Assembly: GCA_020072565.1 (NCBI GenBank)
Contig: JAIQGI010000004.1
Location: forward strand, 62,001 to 126,000
Source: Terriglobia bacterium
GTDB lineage: Bacteria > Acidobacteriota > UBA6911
Direction: 5' to 3'
DNA length: 64,000 nt
Shown: positions 40,177 through 48,119 of the stretch, one piece after another
Layout of the letters: every line of letters starts with the position of its first letter
How positions within the stretch are numbered: the first letter of the stretch is position 1
The notes under the pieces: generated by a model
The model's database searches: none
Seen by the model: only the letters and a program-made list of their open reading frames with translations
Told to the model about the DNA's origin: nothing
Program-made: the position numbers and the translations under genes

Positions 40177-42051
40177 TCAAAATGCTCCCCGTCCTGTGCA
40201 ACCCTTCACGGCTTCATTCAGCTTGCGAAGTGCATCATCGATCGTGGTACGCGCTCGAGCGACGGACTGGAAGTACTCAAGATAGGCTCCCCGGAGCTCT
40301 GAGATGCCGGCGGGACCGTGCAATCGGACTCCCAGCGCAGCGCGTCGTCTCAGGAACTGTGTATTGCCAAGCTGGTTGAAGGAGTCGATGATCGGTGCGA
40401 GCCGGCTCAAAGTATGCAGCGATTCATTGACCCGCTCCAACCGGGCGAGATCCTCTTGCCCTAAGGCCGGATTCCCGGCAGTGCACAGTTGAATTCCCTC
40501 TGCCAGGACGGCCTCCAACTGCCCAGACTCCTTTTCCAGCGCTGCCAGAATGACTGTGCCCCTAATGCTGCCGCTGCTCGCCGCTTTGGAGAACACACGT
40601 CGGATCCGGTCGCGCAAGTCGTGCTGTTTATCGCCGCACCGGTGCAAGGCTTCATGAAGACTCATGACCGCCAGATTGTCTCTGAGCATTCCTCCCTCAG
40701 TGGCGTTGATGAAATTGACTTCCGGATGTTTTTCGATCTCGGAACCGATCCAGTTCCAGTAGGCCATGAGCTTGTCGGTGGTTTCCACCGGCCGACCAAA
40801 GAGATCTTCCGTTACCACGATTCTGTTCGAGGCCCGGAGTTCTGCCCAGCGGCGCTGCCATGCATCCGGGCTGCCGACCTCATGGAACCACTGTTCCTCC
40901 CAGTGCAGGCCCGAACAGTAGGTGCGCCCGTCGCTGAAGGCGAGGTCCTGACCGACAAAAATGACAGGGTCACATCCCAACAGCAGGGCGAAATCCAGGC
41001 ACATGGTTGCAACGGAACCCCAGGCGCGCAGAGTCCCCTTGGAGGCAAGAAGCTCGGAAAGAGTCCGGAGCGACGAATTTTCGAACCTGCAGAGAATTGT
41101 ACGGCCGTTGAACGATGCAAGGGTTTCAGGGTACGCGGTGGCTTCGGCGACCAGATAGGTCTCCCGTGCAACGGCGTCCTTGAGATGGAGGTAGTTCTCA
41201 TAACCGGGATCGCCGCTTAAGACGAAATGGGGTTCGATGCCGGATGCGAGCAGCGGCTTCAGTGCCGTGTCGGCTGCCAGAACCAACACCTGGTTCTGGA
41301 ATGGGCGCAGTTCGTGAATGTTCCGATCCAGGGAGGGTCCTGCTGCGACCAGCACGGCGGGAACACCCGCGAACCTGCGTGCAAAAGCGCTGACGCCGGG
41401 CGACGAAGAAGCGCGGGAGAAGTTGGTTATGAAGTTGTCCAGGAACACGGGCGCTTTTCCCACGAGCGTGTTGATGTCGGTGAAGATCTGTAGTGTCTGG
41501 CTCTTTATGATTTCAGCAGCAGCTTTGAACAGGCCCGGTTTAAGTACGAGCGAAGGTGGATGACTGATGAATACGCTCTTGCGCGCCTGCACGGGATCAA
41601 AAAACTGTTTCCATTGCTGTGCCAGCTCATTTCCCCCTGCAGGCCAGGCGAAGTGGATGTTCGGCAGCGCCAGCCATGATGTCAGGTCACGCGCCGCAAG
41701 TGCCGCGAGCAGGATCTCCAGATCCGATTCGACCACGAAGATGTGCGCGGTCTCTGGCGCCACTCTTTCGAGCAGGGCATCCAGCCCGTATCCGAGCCCA
41801 AAACCCAGGAAGACAAAATAGTCCGCTTCAGCAAGGTCAAGGTCCTTCAGGGACTGACGTGCTTCCGGCATCGGATCATAACGGCTGTGGAGCGGCACGG
41901 GATCCCCGGCATCGCGGCGATAAAAAGCGGTGGGCGGGCCTTTGCGTGACGGGGAAAGCTGCAGGCGCGTGAGGTCGGTTCCGCTCAGGAGCCGGGCGAG
42001 TTCCGGCTGTCGGGGTGCGAGTGCTGCGAGATTGAGTTCGAGGCAATCCAA
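40177..42051 (-). CDS. Maf-type flagellin glycosyltransferase (DUF115, MptE-like)
   Basis: Motility accessory factors transfer nonulosonic acids to flagellin Ser/Thr. The 624-residue product has an N-terminal helical part, a Rossmann-like GLGYGLDALLERV segment, and the DUF115/MAF core: FAGVPAVLVAAGPSLDRNIHELR, VLAADTALKPLLASGIEPHFVLSGDP, then GCDPVIFVGQDLAFSDGRTYCSG. The likely start is TTG 42051; the frame runs open to 42351, but that part overlaps the FliT-like gene in another frame. It is the last gene behind flaG-fliD-fliS and fits with the sugar operon at 46388-53761. Confidence 0.88.
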   Translation of the reverse strand: MDCLELNLAALAPRQPELARLLSGTDLTRLQLSPSRKGPPTAFYRRDAGDPVPLHSRYDPMPEARQSLKDLDLAEADYFVFLGFGLGYGLDALLERVAPETAHIFVVESDLEILLAALAARDLTSWLALPNIHFAWPAGGNELAQQWKQFFDPVQARKSVFISHPPSLVLKPGLFKAAAEIIKSQTLQIFTDINTLVGKAPVFLDNFITNFSRASSSPGVSAFARRFAGVPAVLVAAGPSLDRNIHELRPFQNQVLVLAADTALKPLLASGIEPHFVLSGDPGYENYLHLKDAVARETYLVAEATAYPETLASFNGRTILCRFENSSLRTLSELLASKGTLRAWGSVATMCLDFALLLGCDPVIFVGQDLAFSDGRTYCSGLHWEEQWFHEVGSPDAWQRRWAELRASNRIVVTEDLFGRPVETTDKLMAYWNWIGSEIEKHPEVNFINATEGGMLRDNLAVMSLHEALHRCGDKQHDLRDRIRRVFSKAASSGSIRGTVILAALEKESGQLEAVLAEGIQLCTAGNPALGQEDLARLERVNESLHTLSRLAPIIDSFNQLGNTQFLRRRAALGVRLHGPAGISELRGAYLEYFQSVARARTTIDDALRKLNEAVKGCTGRGAF

Positions 42052-42113
42052 AATGCTACCCGTTAGGCGAAGGGAGCTTTTTGCTCCAGGGGAAATCTGT
42101 GCCGCCAGGGCGG

Positions 42114-42539
42114 CTACTGACGGGCATCTATAAACTTCGGCCGATTCTCCCTGTATCCTCGCACGCTCTGCAGGAACTGCTCTCCAAGCTTGAGCTCCTG
42201 GAGGGATTCCCGGGCCGTGCGCTGCAATGTGCCAAAGCCGGCGATATTTCTCTCGATCAGTTGCAGCAGTTGCCGGGCCCGCTCCGAGAGGTCGGATGCG
42301 CGGGATGCAACCTCGCTTCGGTTCCTGTTGGACGGCTTGGAGCTTTGCCAATCACGGGCGAGATGAACGAATCGCCGGCTGGCCTCCTCGGCACGCTGTA
42401 CCAGATCGGTCATCAGGCGCTCGCGGTCGGGATCCGCCGGCCGGTCTGTCTCCAGGTTACGATACTGTTGGTTGAGCCGGCATTCCAGTGCATCGTAGAG
42501 TCTTTCCAGGCCCTGCAATTCCGAGTCGATGGGATTCAT
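42114..42539 (-). CDS. FliT-like helical protein, putative export chaperone
   Basis: The 141-residue product is charged and all helical (IDSELQGLERLYDALECRLNQQYRNLE at the N-terminus, LQELKLGEQFLQSVRGYRENRPKFIDARQ at the C-terminus). It lies directly after fliS (2 nt between), the place of fliT in many species, and the C-terminal LGEQFLQSVRGYRENRP is in the style of FliT/FlgN family ends. Primary sequence is too divergent to call firmly. ATG 42539 is the start; an upstream extension would cover fliS in another frame. Confidence 0.6.
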   Translation of the reverse strand: MNPIDSELQGLERLYDALECRLNQQYRNLETDRPADPDRERLMTDLVQRAEEASRRFVHLARDWQSSKPSNRNRSEVASRASDLSERARQLLQLIERNIAGFGTLQRTARESLQELKLGEQFLQSVRGYRENRPKFIDARQ

Positions 42540-42541
42540 CT

Positions 42542-43033
42542 CTAGGCCGTGATGTTGAGGTTTGCCAGTGCGGAAGCAGCTGGCCCGGGGGTTGCCATGG
42601 ACAGAGCGGGAGCGGCAGGTGCGGTTGTGGCTGCCGCGGCGCCGTCGGGCCTGGCCTTGCCTTTTTCGGCCTGAGCCACCTCTGCCCAGGCGCTGCGCAG
42701 GCTGCACAGCAGCTTTACGCATTCCTTCAAGGGTGCTGTGTCCTGTTGCAGGTTCGCCCGAAAGACGAGGTCCTTCATGTAGCGATAAAGGCGCTCCAGG
42801 GAAGAGGCAATTCCCCCACCTGCTTCGAAATTGAGGTTTGCCTGCAGCTCGGTGAGGATCGATGTCACTTTGTTGAGGCAGCGGACGCGGCCGGCAATGT
42901 CATGGGCGGCGAGGCGCTCCTGCGCTTTCTGGAGACCAGCGATGGCGGCATCGTAGAGCAGGACCACGAGCTCAGTCGGACTTGCGGTCTTGATCTCGAC
43001 CTCCTGGTATCGATGAGCCTGGCTGTACGGCAT
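42542..43033 (-). CDS. fliS: Flagellin export chaperone FliS
   Basis: FliS binds the flagellin C-terminus and delivers it to the export gate. The 163-residue product has the FliS core: YRQ-like HRYQEVEIKTASPTELVVLLYDAAIAGLQKAQE, then NKVTSILTELQANLNFEAGGGIASSLERLYRYMKDLV. A tail of about 35 Ala/Pro-rich residues makes it longer than the usual 125-135. The start at 43033 keeps it clear of fliD. Confidence 0.92.
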   Translation of the reverse strand: MPYSQAHRYQEVEIKTASPTELVVLLYDAAIAGLQKAQERLAAHDIAGRVRCLNKVTSILTELQANLNFEAGGGIASSLERLYRYMKDLVFRANLQQDTAPLKECVKLLCSLRSAWAEVAQAEKGKARPDGAAAATTAPAAPALSMATPGPAASALANLNITA

Positions 43034-43053
43034 TCGATGCTCCCTTGCCGGCA

Positions 43054-44475
43054 TTATGCCAGCCCGCTGAGCGAGTTCAGCTGGCTGATCAGTGATGTTT
43101 GCAGCACCGACAGCTGCCTCAGGGCTTCGTCGGCCTTGGAGAATTGGGCAATCAAGAGCTCCCGCTGCACATCCAGCCGGGCGTTCATTTCGTCGATCTG
43201 GTCGTTGATCCGTCGGATGTTCTGCTGGATGGCGTCCGTGGCATGAAAGACCGGACCGTCGTACGAATCGGTGAGGCTTTTGAGCCGGCCCTGCAACATG
43301 GGGACCATGCTGATCGTATTGCCGCCTGCATCCGTGGCGTCGGCCAGCATCAGCTGCGCGGTCTCCCTGAAATTGGACGACAACTTGTCCCGAAGCTTTG
43401 TCTCGTCGATGCTCAGAGTCCCGTCGTTGCCGAGCTTGATTCCGATCTGGGAGAGCAGGCTGAGCGAAGAACCAGTGAAGTTTATGCTCTGTGACAGTGC
43501 CGAGCTGAGGTCGGCCTGGGTTTGCCTCACGGTGAAATCTCCGGCAAGAATTCCGGAGGTCTTTGTGGTCGCGTCGTATCGGGATTGCGATGAGATGTTA
43601 GATACGACGTCATTATATTTCGCGACGAAGTCCTTGAGGCCTGCCACGATCGAATCGATGTCACGCTCAACGGTGATGCTGGCGGTTCCCGACTCGGCTT
43701 TGAGGTCAAAGGTCACACCCTCGACGGCATTGGTGACTCTGTTGGAGCTGCTGGTGACGTTGACGCCGTTGATCTGGAATGCCGCGTCGTCAGCCGGCGT
43801 CGTCTCGCCGAGAGTCACAGCGCTCCCGGCCCCCTGGTTAAGGTTATTGGTTATGGTCAGGGCTCCCGCGGATCCTGAGTCGTTGCTGGTGATCGTGAGC
43901 CGGTACGGTGTGCTACTCCCGTCATTCAGGACACTGGCCGTGACTCCTGCGTTGGCGTTATTGATCGCGTTTTTAATTCCCTGAAGCGTGTTGTTCGTCG
44001 CGTCGACCGTGATCGTGACGGCCGCATCCGTGCCTTTCTGAATGACCAGGGTCCCGGTGGCAGTGTTCGTGGTGGTGTCGGACGCGAAGTTGTTCGATGC
44101 GAAGGAATTGAACTTAGCGAGCTTGCTGACCGTAACGGTAAAGTTGCCCGTCACTACGCCCTTGCCGGCGGTCGCAGTCACGACGGCATCGTCGGAGGAA
44201 GTCGCCTTCCTGAGAGCAAAGAGGCTCTTGCTGAAGCGATCTGCAAAAGCAGAAGGAATGTTTAACAAGACGTCCTCGCCTTTGAAAAGCAGATCCTCTA
44301 CGCTGGTTTTAAAGGCGAGAAGCTTGGCATTGAAAGTCTGGTAGGCGGTGATCTTGTCCTGATAGGTCTTGGTCTGCGCCTGCAGCCTTGTGATCGGTGC
44401 GCTTGCTACTGTGATGAGGTTGTCGACGATACCTTGAACGTCGAGGCCGCCATTGATCAGATTAATGGATGACAT
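43054..44475 (-). CDS. fliD: Filament cap protein FliD
   Basis: FliD caps the filament and promotes flagellin folding. The 473-residue product has the N-terminal signature INLINGGLDVQGIVDNLITVASAPITRLQAQTKTYQDKITAYQTFNAKLLAFKTSVEDL, a Thr/Asn-rich central part, and the C-terminal coiled coil (QQNIRRINDQIDEMNARLDVQRELLIAQFSKADEALRQLSVLQTSL). It is downstream of flaG and upstream of fliS. Confidence 0.95.
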   Translation of the reverse strand: MSSINLINGGLDVQGIVDNLITVASAPITRLQAQTKTYQDKITAYQTFNAKLLAFKTSVEDLLFKGEDVLLNIPSAFADRFSKSLFALRKATSSDDAVVTATAGKGVVTGNFTVTVSKLAKFNSFASNNFASDTTTNTATGTLVIQKGTDAAVTITVDATNNTLQGIKNAINNANAGVTASVLNDGSSTPYRLTITSNDSGSAGALTITNNLNQGAGSAVTLGETTPADDAAFQINGVNVTSSSNRVTNAVEGVTFDLKAESGTASITVERDIDSIVAGLKDFVAKYNDVVSNISSQSRYDATTKTSGILAGDFTVRQTQADLSSALSQSINFTGSSLSLLSQIGIKLGNDGTLSIDETKLRDKLSSNFRETAQLMLADATDAGGNTISMVPMLQGRLKSLTDSYDGPVFHATDAIQQNIRRINDQIDEMNARLDVQRELLIAQFSKADEALRQLSVLQTSLISQLNSLSGLA

Positions 44476-44494
44476 TGTCTCAGCTCGCTCCCGA

Positions 44495-44899
44495 TTAGAT
44501 TCGGACGTCCACCCGGTGAAGCTGCCGCAGATGAGAATCTACATTTTTGAGATAATTCTGGGGAATCCGATAGATTTCCTCACCCGTGCGCTTATCCTTG
44601 ACGTGAAGGTACATCTTGCCATCCTCGCTGTCACGCTCGAAGGAGAGCGTGGTGTTATCGGCCAATAATTCGCTCGGATCGCGTTCCAGTTTCGACTGGA
44701 GCAGCTTCTTATCTTCTGCCTGGCCGTCCTCCAAACCTTCGACGTCATTTTTCGGATGGAGCGCCGACGTATCGGGAGCGTCCTGTGCTCCGGGTGGAGC
44801 AACCGGGCGCTGAGAACCGGAGCGATTGGCAGACGCCGTAGCAGGGGACTGAAAGGCGTCCGCGAAAGCTCCCGTTATTATGCTGATTTCGCCTGCCAT
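44495..44899 (-). CDS. flaG: FlaG family protein
   Basis: The 134-residue product has the FlaG C-terminal domain (LSFERDSEDGKMYLHVKDKRTGEEIYRIPQNYLKNVDSHLRQLHRV), with the RIPxxYLK signature. FlaG influences filament length in several species. ATG 44899 is preceded by AAGGAG 7 nt upstream; the frame is open further but without support. It is the first gene of the flaG-fliD-fliS transcript, with a sigma28 promoter 85 nt upstream. Confidence 0.88.
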   Translation of the reverse strand: MAGEISIITGAFADAFQSPATASANRSGSQRPVAPPGAQDAPDTSALHPKNDVEGLEDGQAEDKKLLQSKLERDPSELLADNTTLSFERDSEDGKMYLHVKDKRTGEEIYRIPQNYLKNVDSHLRQLHRVDVRI

Positions 44900-44984
44900 G
44901 ACCATTCTCCTTACCGAGAAGGAGTGCCGCAATTCGCGGGTCAACAACTCTCCCGCCGGTGGCCGATATCAACCCCCCTTACTC

Positions 44985-45012
44985 ATATCGACGAAGCGGC
45001 AGCACGCAATTA
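44985..45012 (-). promoter_or_regulatory. Candidate sigma28 promoter for flaG-fliD-fliS
   Basis: On the minus strand -35 TAAT (45012-45009), a 16-nt spacer, and -10 GTCGATAT (44992-44985). The predicted start is near 44978. The -35 element sits at the end of the fliC terminator region. Confidence 0.55.
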
Positions 45013-45013
45013 G

Positions 45014-45060
45014 CCAAAAGCCGCGAAAGACGGCGCGTCGCCGCCGAACGGCGACGCGCC
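45014..45060 (-). terminator. Intrinsic terminator after fliC
   Basis: A perfect 12-bp stem (GGCGCGTCGCCG with its complement, 45060-45049 and 45043-45032 on the minus strand) with a 5-nt loop TTCGG lies 31 nt beyond the fliC stop, followed by two short T runs (GTCTTTCGCGGCTTTT). It separates fliC from the flaG promoter. Confidence 0.8.
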
Positions 45061-45091
45061 TGTAGCCTTCGCTGCAGCTTGCTGCTGCCTG

Positions 45092-45922
45092 CTATTTGAA
45101 CAGCGCCAACACAGACTGGCTGCTTGCGTTAGCCTGTGACAGGGCGGCGATGCCGGACTGCGCGAGGATCTGATACTTGGTCAGATTGGCGATTTCCTCC
45201 GCCATGTTGGCATCACGAATGGTGGATTCAGCCGCAGTGGTATTCTGTGACTGGCTCTGGAGCACCGCCACAGCGGACTGCAGCCGGTTCATGGAGGCAC
45301 CCAGGCCGGCCCGGTTGGTCGAAATGCCACCCAGAGCGGTCTTGAGATCAGTCATGGCAGACTGAGCATGAGCTTGGGTATCGAGAGCAGTGCTGGTGAG
45401 ATCCTGGCCACCCACGCTGGTGGCACTGACGGCGCCGACAGTCACCGCGATGGAGCTGGAGTTGTGAATGTCGCCGACGAAAATGTTCAGGCTGACACCG
45501 GCAGAGGTGAAGAGCGCCACGCCATTGAAGTTGGTCTGGGTTGCAATGCGTGTGATTTCACTCTTGATCGAGGTCAGCTCGGAGTTGAGAGCGGTTCTCC
45601 CTGCGGTATCGACCGTATCGGTAGCCGCTTCTTCCGCGAGCGAGAAGCCGCGGGTCAACAGGTTGGTAATTTCCTGCAGAGCGCCGTCGGCGATCTGGGC
45701 GACGGATATGCCGTCATTGGCGTTGCGGATCGCCTGATCCAGCGCGCGCACATTCGCGCGCAGGCTGTCCGCGATGCCCAGGCCGGCAGCATCGTCCGCA
45801 CCGGAATTGATGCGCTTGCCCGTGGAAAGGCGGAGCAATGTCCGGTTCAGGCTTACGTTGTTGAGGTTGAGAGAGTTCTGAGCGTTCAGCCCAGCGATGT
45901 TATTAAGGATGCTGAAAGACAT
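45092..45922 (-). CDS. fliC: Flagellin FliC
   Basis: FliC is the filament subunit. The 276-residue product consists nearly only of the D0/D1 domains: N-terminal SFSILNNIAGLNAQNSLNLNNVSLNRTLLRLSTGKRINSGADDAAGLGIADSLR and C-terminal MNRLQSAVAVLQSQSQNTTAAESTIRDANMAEEIANLTKYQILAQSGIAALSQANASSQSVLALFK. The short central part (ITRIATQTNFNGVALFTSAG and a Thr/Ser-rich stretch) leaves little D2/D3, so exposed Ser/Thr glycosylation sites would be few. It is monocistronic: sigma28 promoter upstream, terminator downstream. Its leader has a hairpin around the ribosome site (45927-45944). Confidence 0.96.
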   Translation of the reverse strand: MSFSILNNIAGLNAQNSLNLNNVSLNRTLLRLSTGKRINSGADDAAGLGIADSLRANVRALDQAIRNANDGISVAQIADGALQEITNLLTRGFSLAEEAATDTVDTAGRTALNSELTSIKSEITRIATQTNFNGVALFTSAGVSLNIFVGDIHNSSSIAVTVGAVSATSVGGQDLTSTALDTQAHAQSAMTDLKTALGGISTNRAGLGASMNRLQSAVAVLQSQSQNTTAAESTIRDANMAEEIANLTKYQILAQSGIAALSQANASSQSVLALFK

Positions 45923-45926
45923 TTTT

Positions 45927-45944
45927 GAATTCCTCCTTGAATTC
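45927..45944 (-). promoter_or_regulatory. Ribosome-site hairpin of fliC, candidate CsrA site
   Basis: On the minus strand GAATTC, a 6-nt loop AAGGAG and GAATTC again form a 6-bp stem with the Shine-Dalgarno in the loop, ending 4 nt before the fliC ATG. GGA in a hexaloop at the ribosome site is the classical CsrA target. A second ANGGA motif (ACGGA) lies upstream at 45963-45959. Confidence 0.65.
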
Positions 45945-46048
45945 GTTTTGGTTTGATATCCGTACCATTTCCCAGACAAGGCCCTCACAGACCCAGCCGG
46001 CCATCGGCCTGCTGGGCTGGAATTCCAGTCCGGATGCTATAGTGCGAC

Positions 46049-46076
46049 TTATCGGTCGGCCTGACAAAAAGCATTA
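46049..46076 (-). promoter_or_regulatory. Candidate sigma28 promoter for fliC
   Basis: On the minus strand -35 TAATG (46076-46072), a 16-nt gap after TAAT, and -10 ACCGATAA (46056-46049). The predicted start is near 46041, leaving a leader of about 119 nt that includes the ribosome-site hairpin. Confidence 0.7.
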
Positions 46077-46321
46077 GCGCAAAATCGCACACAAAGTGTG
46101 GCACCCGGATAGGGCGGTATCTGGGCCTCTTCCACTATCCGCGTACATCGGCTCTGCTGAGGATTGAAGTGGTTTTCATGCGCCCGGGTGCCCTCCGGGA
46201 AGGCGGGTTCGCCTGCAACGGTGAGCCCGCCTTTGTGGCTGCCCTTGCCTGTTGAGCGCCGCACGCTCTATCGACCCAAAGCCACATGAGGTTTAGCCGA
46301 AATCGCCCGCCGGCGGCAGTC

Positions 46322-46337
46322 TGGCCCGGAATTTGCG
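46322..46337 (+). promoter_or_regulatory. Candidate sigma54 promoter for the glycan operon
   Basis: TGGCCCGGAATTTGCG keeps GG (46323) and GC (46335) 12 nt apart and matches the flgF promoter in 14 of 16 bases. The predicted start is near 46348, 40 nt before the first gene. Confidence 0.75.
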
Positions 46338-46387
46338 TGAAACCTTGTCGGTCAGGCCGGCCGCTTGGATCCGTGGAAAGGAAAGCC

Positions 46388-47011
46388 ATGACACGTCTGT
46401 ATATCGACAAACAAGAAGTTGCGCCACTCCCTCCGGATATGATTTCGTTGGAACAAGTCCTCAAGCTTGTGGAAACCACGCACCTGTCTCCGAACATGAT
46501 CATTCGGCAAGTCCAAATTGACGGGCTTCCCCTATTCCAGGACGACCGGGCGGCCAGCCTGCCGGAACGCATCGACGACCGGGAGAAGATTGAGATTACT
46601 ACCTCGACACTGCGGGAAGTGGCACTCGATTCAGTCCGGGAAGCAATCACCTATCTTGAGCGCGTAGAGACGGCAACTGCCTCATTGGCTTCGAGTTTTC
46701 GTGCTCATTCCGGGCCGCCGGACTTTGAGAGTTTAAAGCAGTTTTATGAGGGGTTCTATTGGGTCAACCTGCTTCTGGACCGGTTGGAACAATCGTTTCA
46801 AATTTCATTTGAAACTCTGAGTGTTAGCGGCGGCAACGCGCGGGAGCACCACTTCAAGCTGGCCTCGCTGCTCAAGGATGTCATCGAGGCACATGAGAAG
46901 AGAGATTTCGGTCTGGTGGCAGATCTATTGGAGTATGAGGTCACGCCTCTGATTCCGACCTGCAAGGAGGTCTTCGCGTCTGTGCGCGCCCGGATTCTTG
47001 CTGGAACCTAG
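46388..47011 (+). CDS. Unknown 207-residue protein heading the glycan operon
   Basis: The first 65 residues have alternating hydrophobic pattern (TRLYIDKQEVAPL, then NMIIRQVQIDGLPL) that could be a small beta-grasp-like domain. The rest is helical (REVALDSVREAITYLERVETATASLASSFR, LLKDVIEAHEKRDFGLVADLLEYEVTPL). I do not recognise a family. No signal peptide or membrane segment is seen, so it is likely cytoplasmic. ATG 46388 has AAGGAAA upstream. It has its own sigma54 promoter, and the pseG-like gene follows 21 nt downstream, so it is expressed with hook-basal body genes. Confidence 0.8.
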   Translation: MTRLYIDKQEVAPLPPDMISLEQVLKLVETTHLSPNMIIRQVQIDGLPLFQDDRAASLPERIDDREKIEITTSTLREVALDSVREAITYLERVETATASLASSFRAHSGPPDFESLKQFYEGFYWVNLLLDRLEQSFQISFETLSVSGGNAREHHFKLASLLKDVIEAHEKRDFGLVADLLEYEVTPLIPTCKEVFASVRARILAGT

Positions 47012-47032
47012 GGGCAGTCAAAGGTACGTCAG

Positions 47033-48109
47033 ATGAACAATTCGAGCGCCAAAAGATTGACGCTTTCGTACGAAAAGAGGTCTCGCAAAACTCTGTTGGT
47101 AAGGACTGCCGCCGGGCCCACAATCGGCTTCGGTCATCTGAGAAGGGCATTGATCCTTGCCCGCCGGCTGCGCGGCGCCGTGCGGCCTATGTTTCTGCTT
47201 GATCCCGACGATCGCTGGTCCCAGGCGCACGTTAGACATTGTGGTTTTGACTACCGTCATTTTGATCCGCGCAGACCCTGGCCTGCGGCTGAGCCTGCGG
47301 CTGCTGTTCTCATCGATACACGGAAAAGGGTGGGCTTGCGCCGTCTGATCGCGGCCGCACGCCTGCGAGGGATTCCGGTCGCGAGCATCCACGATCTAGG
47401 GCTGGCGCCGGTTGCGTCCGATGTCGTTTTCGACGGCAGCATCCTGCCTGCAAAAGACAGGTTCCCACGGGACGACACCACCTTTTTCACCGGGACGGGC
47501 TATCTGGTCCTGGCGGATGGCTGCGAGCGCTTTCACCGAAACGACAAGCGGATCCGTCCCAGAATCCGCAAGGTAGTAGTCAACCTGGGAGGAGGAGACG
47601 GCCGCAGGCTTTTCGGGAGAGTTCTCCGAGGCCTGCGCTCCACCAACGCCAAGCTGGAGGTTGTCGGCCTTCCTGGATTTTGCTCATGGGGGCAGGGGGA
47701 GTTGACGCGCACCCGATGGAACCCTGTCCGCTTTCGCTGGCTCTCCCCGCAAGAGGATGCATTGAGGATCATGTTCGATGCGGATCTGGTTATTTCTGCG
47801 GGAGGCCTGGCTGCTTATGAAGCCCTGTGCCTGGGTGCTCCCCTGTGCGCTCTCTCCTGCGATCGCCACCAGGCAAGCACTGTCGAGGCTTTGGCCCGTG
47901 CCGGGGCCTGCCTGGACTTGGGTCGCGGGACGCTCCTGAAGAACTCTGACCTGATTTCCCGATTCCAGGAACTGAATGGGCATCCAGATCTCAGGCATCA
48001 ACTCTCGGCGCGGGGGCATGCTCTGGTCGACGGCGGCGGCACGCGCCGCGTAGCCCGAATCCTGCATGCCATGATGAAGGGCAGATCCCACTTGATGACG
48101 AATAGCTGA
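47033..48109 (+). CDS. PseG-like nucleotide-sugar hydrolase
   Basis: PseG removes UDP from a 2,4-diacetamido-2,4,6-trideoxy sugar before condensation to pseudaminic acid. The 358-residue product has the GT-B signature of that family: GFGHLRRALILARRL near residue 32, a first-domain strand VASIHDLG, and the second-domain LVISAGGLAAYEALCLGAPLCALS, which is the PseG-like nucleotide-binding part. About 30 extra N-terminal residues are present. It may hydrolyse a different NDP-sugar, since the adjacent nucleotidyltransferase could make a non-UDP donor. Confidence 0.78.
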   Translation: MNNSSAKRLTLSYEKRSRKTLLVRTAAGPTIGFGHLRRALILARRLRGAVRPMFLLDPDDRWSQAHVRHCGFDYRHFDPRRPWPAAEPAAAVLIDTRKRVGLRRLIAAARLRGIPVASIHDLGLAPVASDVVFDGSILPAKDRFPRDDTTFFTGTGYLVLADGCERFHRNDKRIRPRIRKVVVNLGGGDGRRLFGRVLRGLRSTNAKLEVVGLPGFCSWGQGELTRTRWNPVRFRWLSPQEDALRIMFDADLVISAGGLAAYEALCLGAPLCALSCDRHQASTVEALARAGACLDLGRGTLLKNSDLISRFQELNGHPDLRHQLSARGHALVDGGGTRRVARILHAMMKGRSHLMTNS

Positions 48110-48119
48110 CGGAGGACGA

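Noticed and set aside
42052-42351. N-terminal extension of the Maf protein by 100 residues
   Set aside because: It overlaps the FliT-like coding region in another frame and has a Pro/Arg-rich translation unlike the family.
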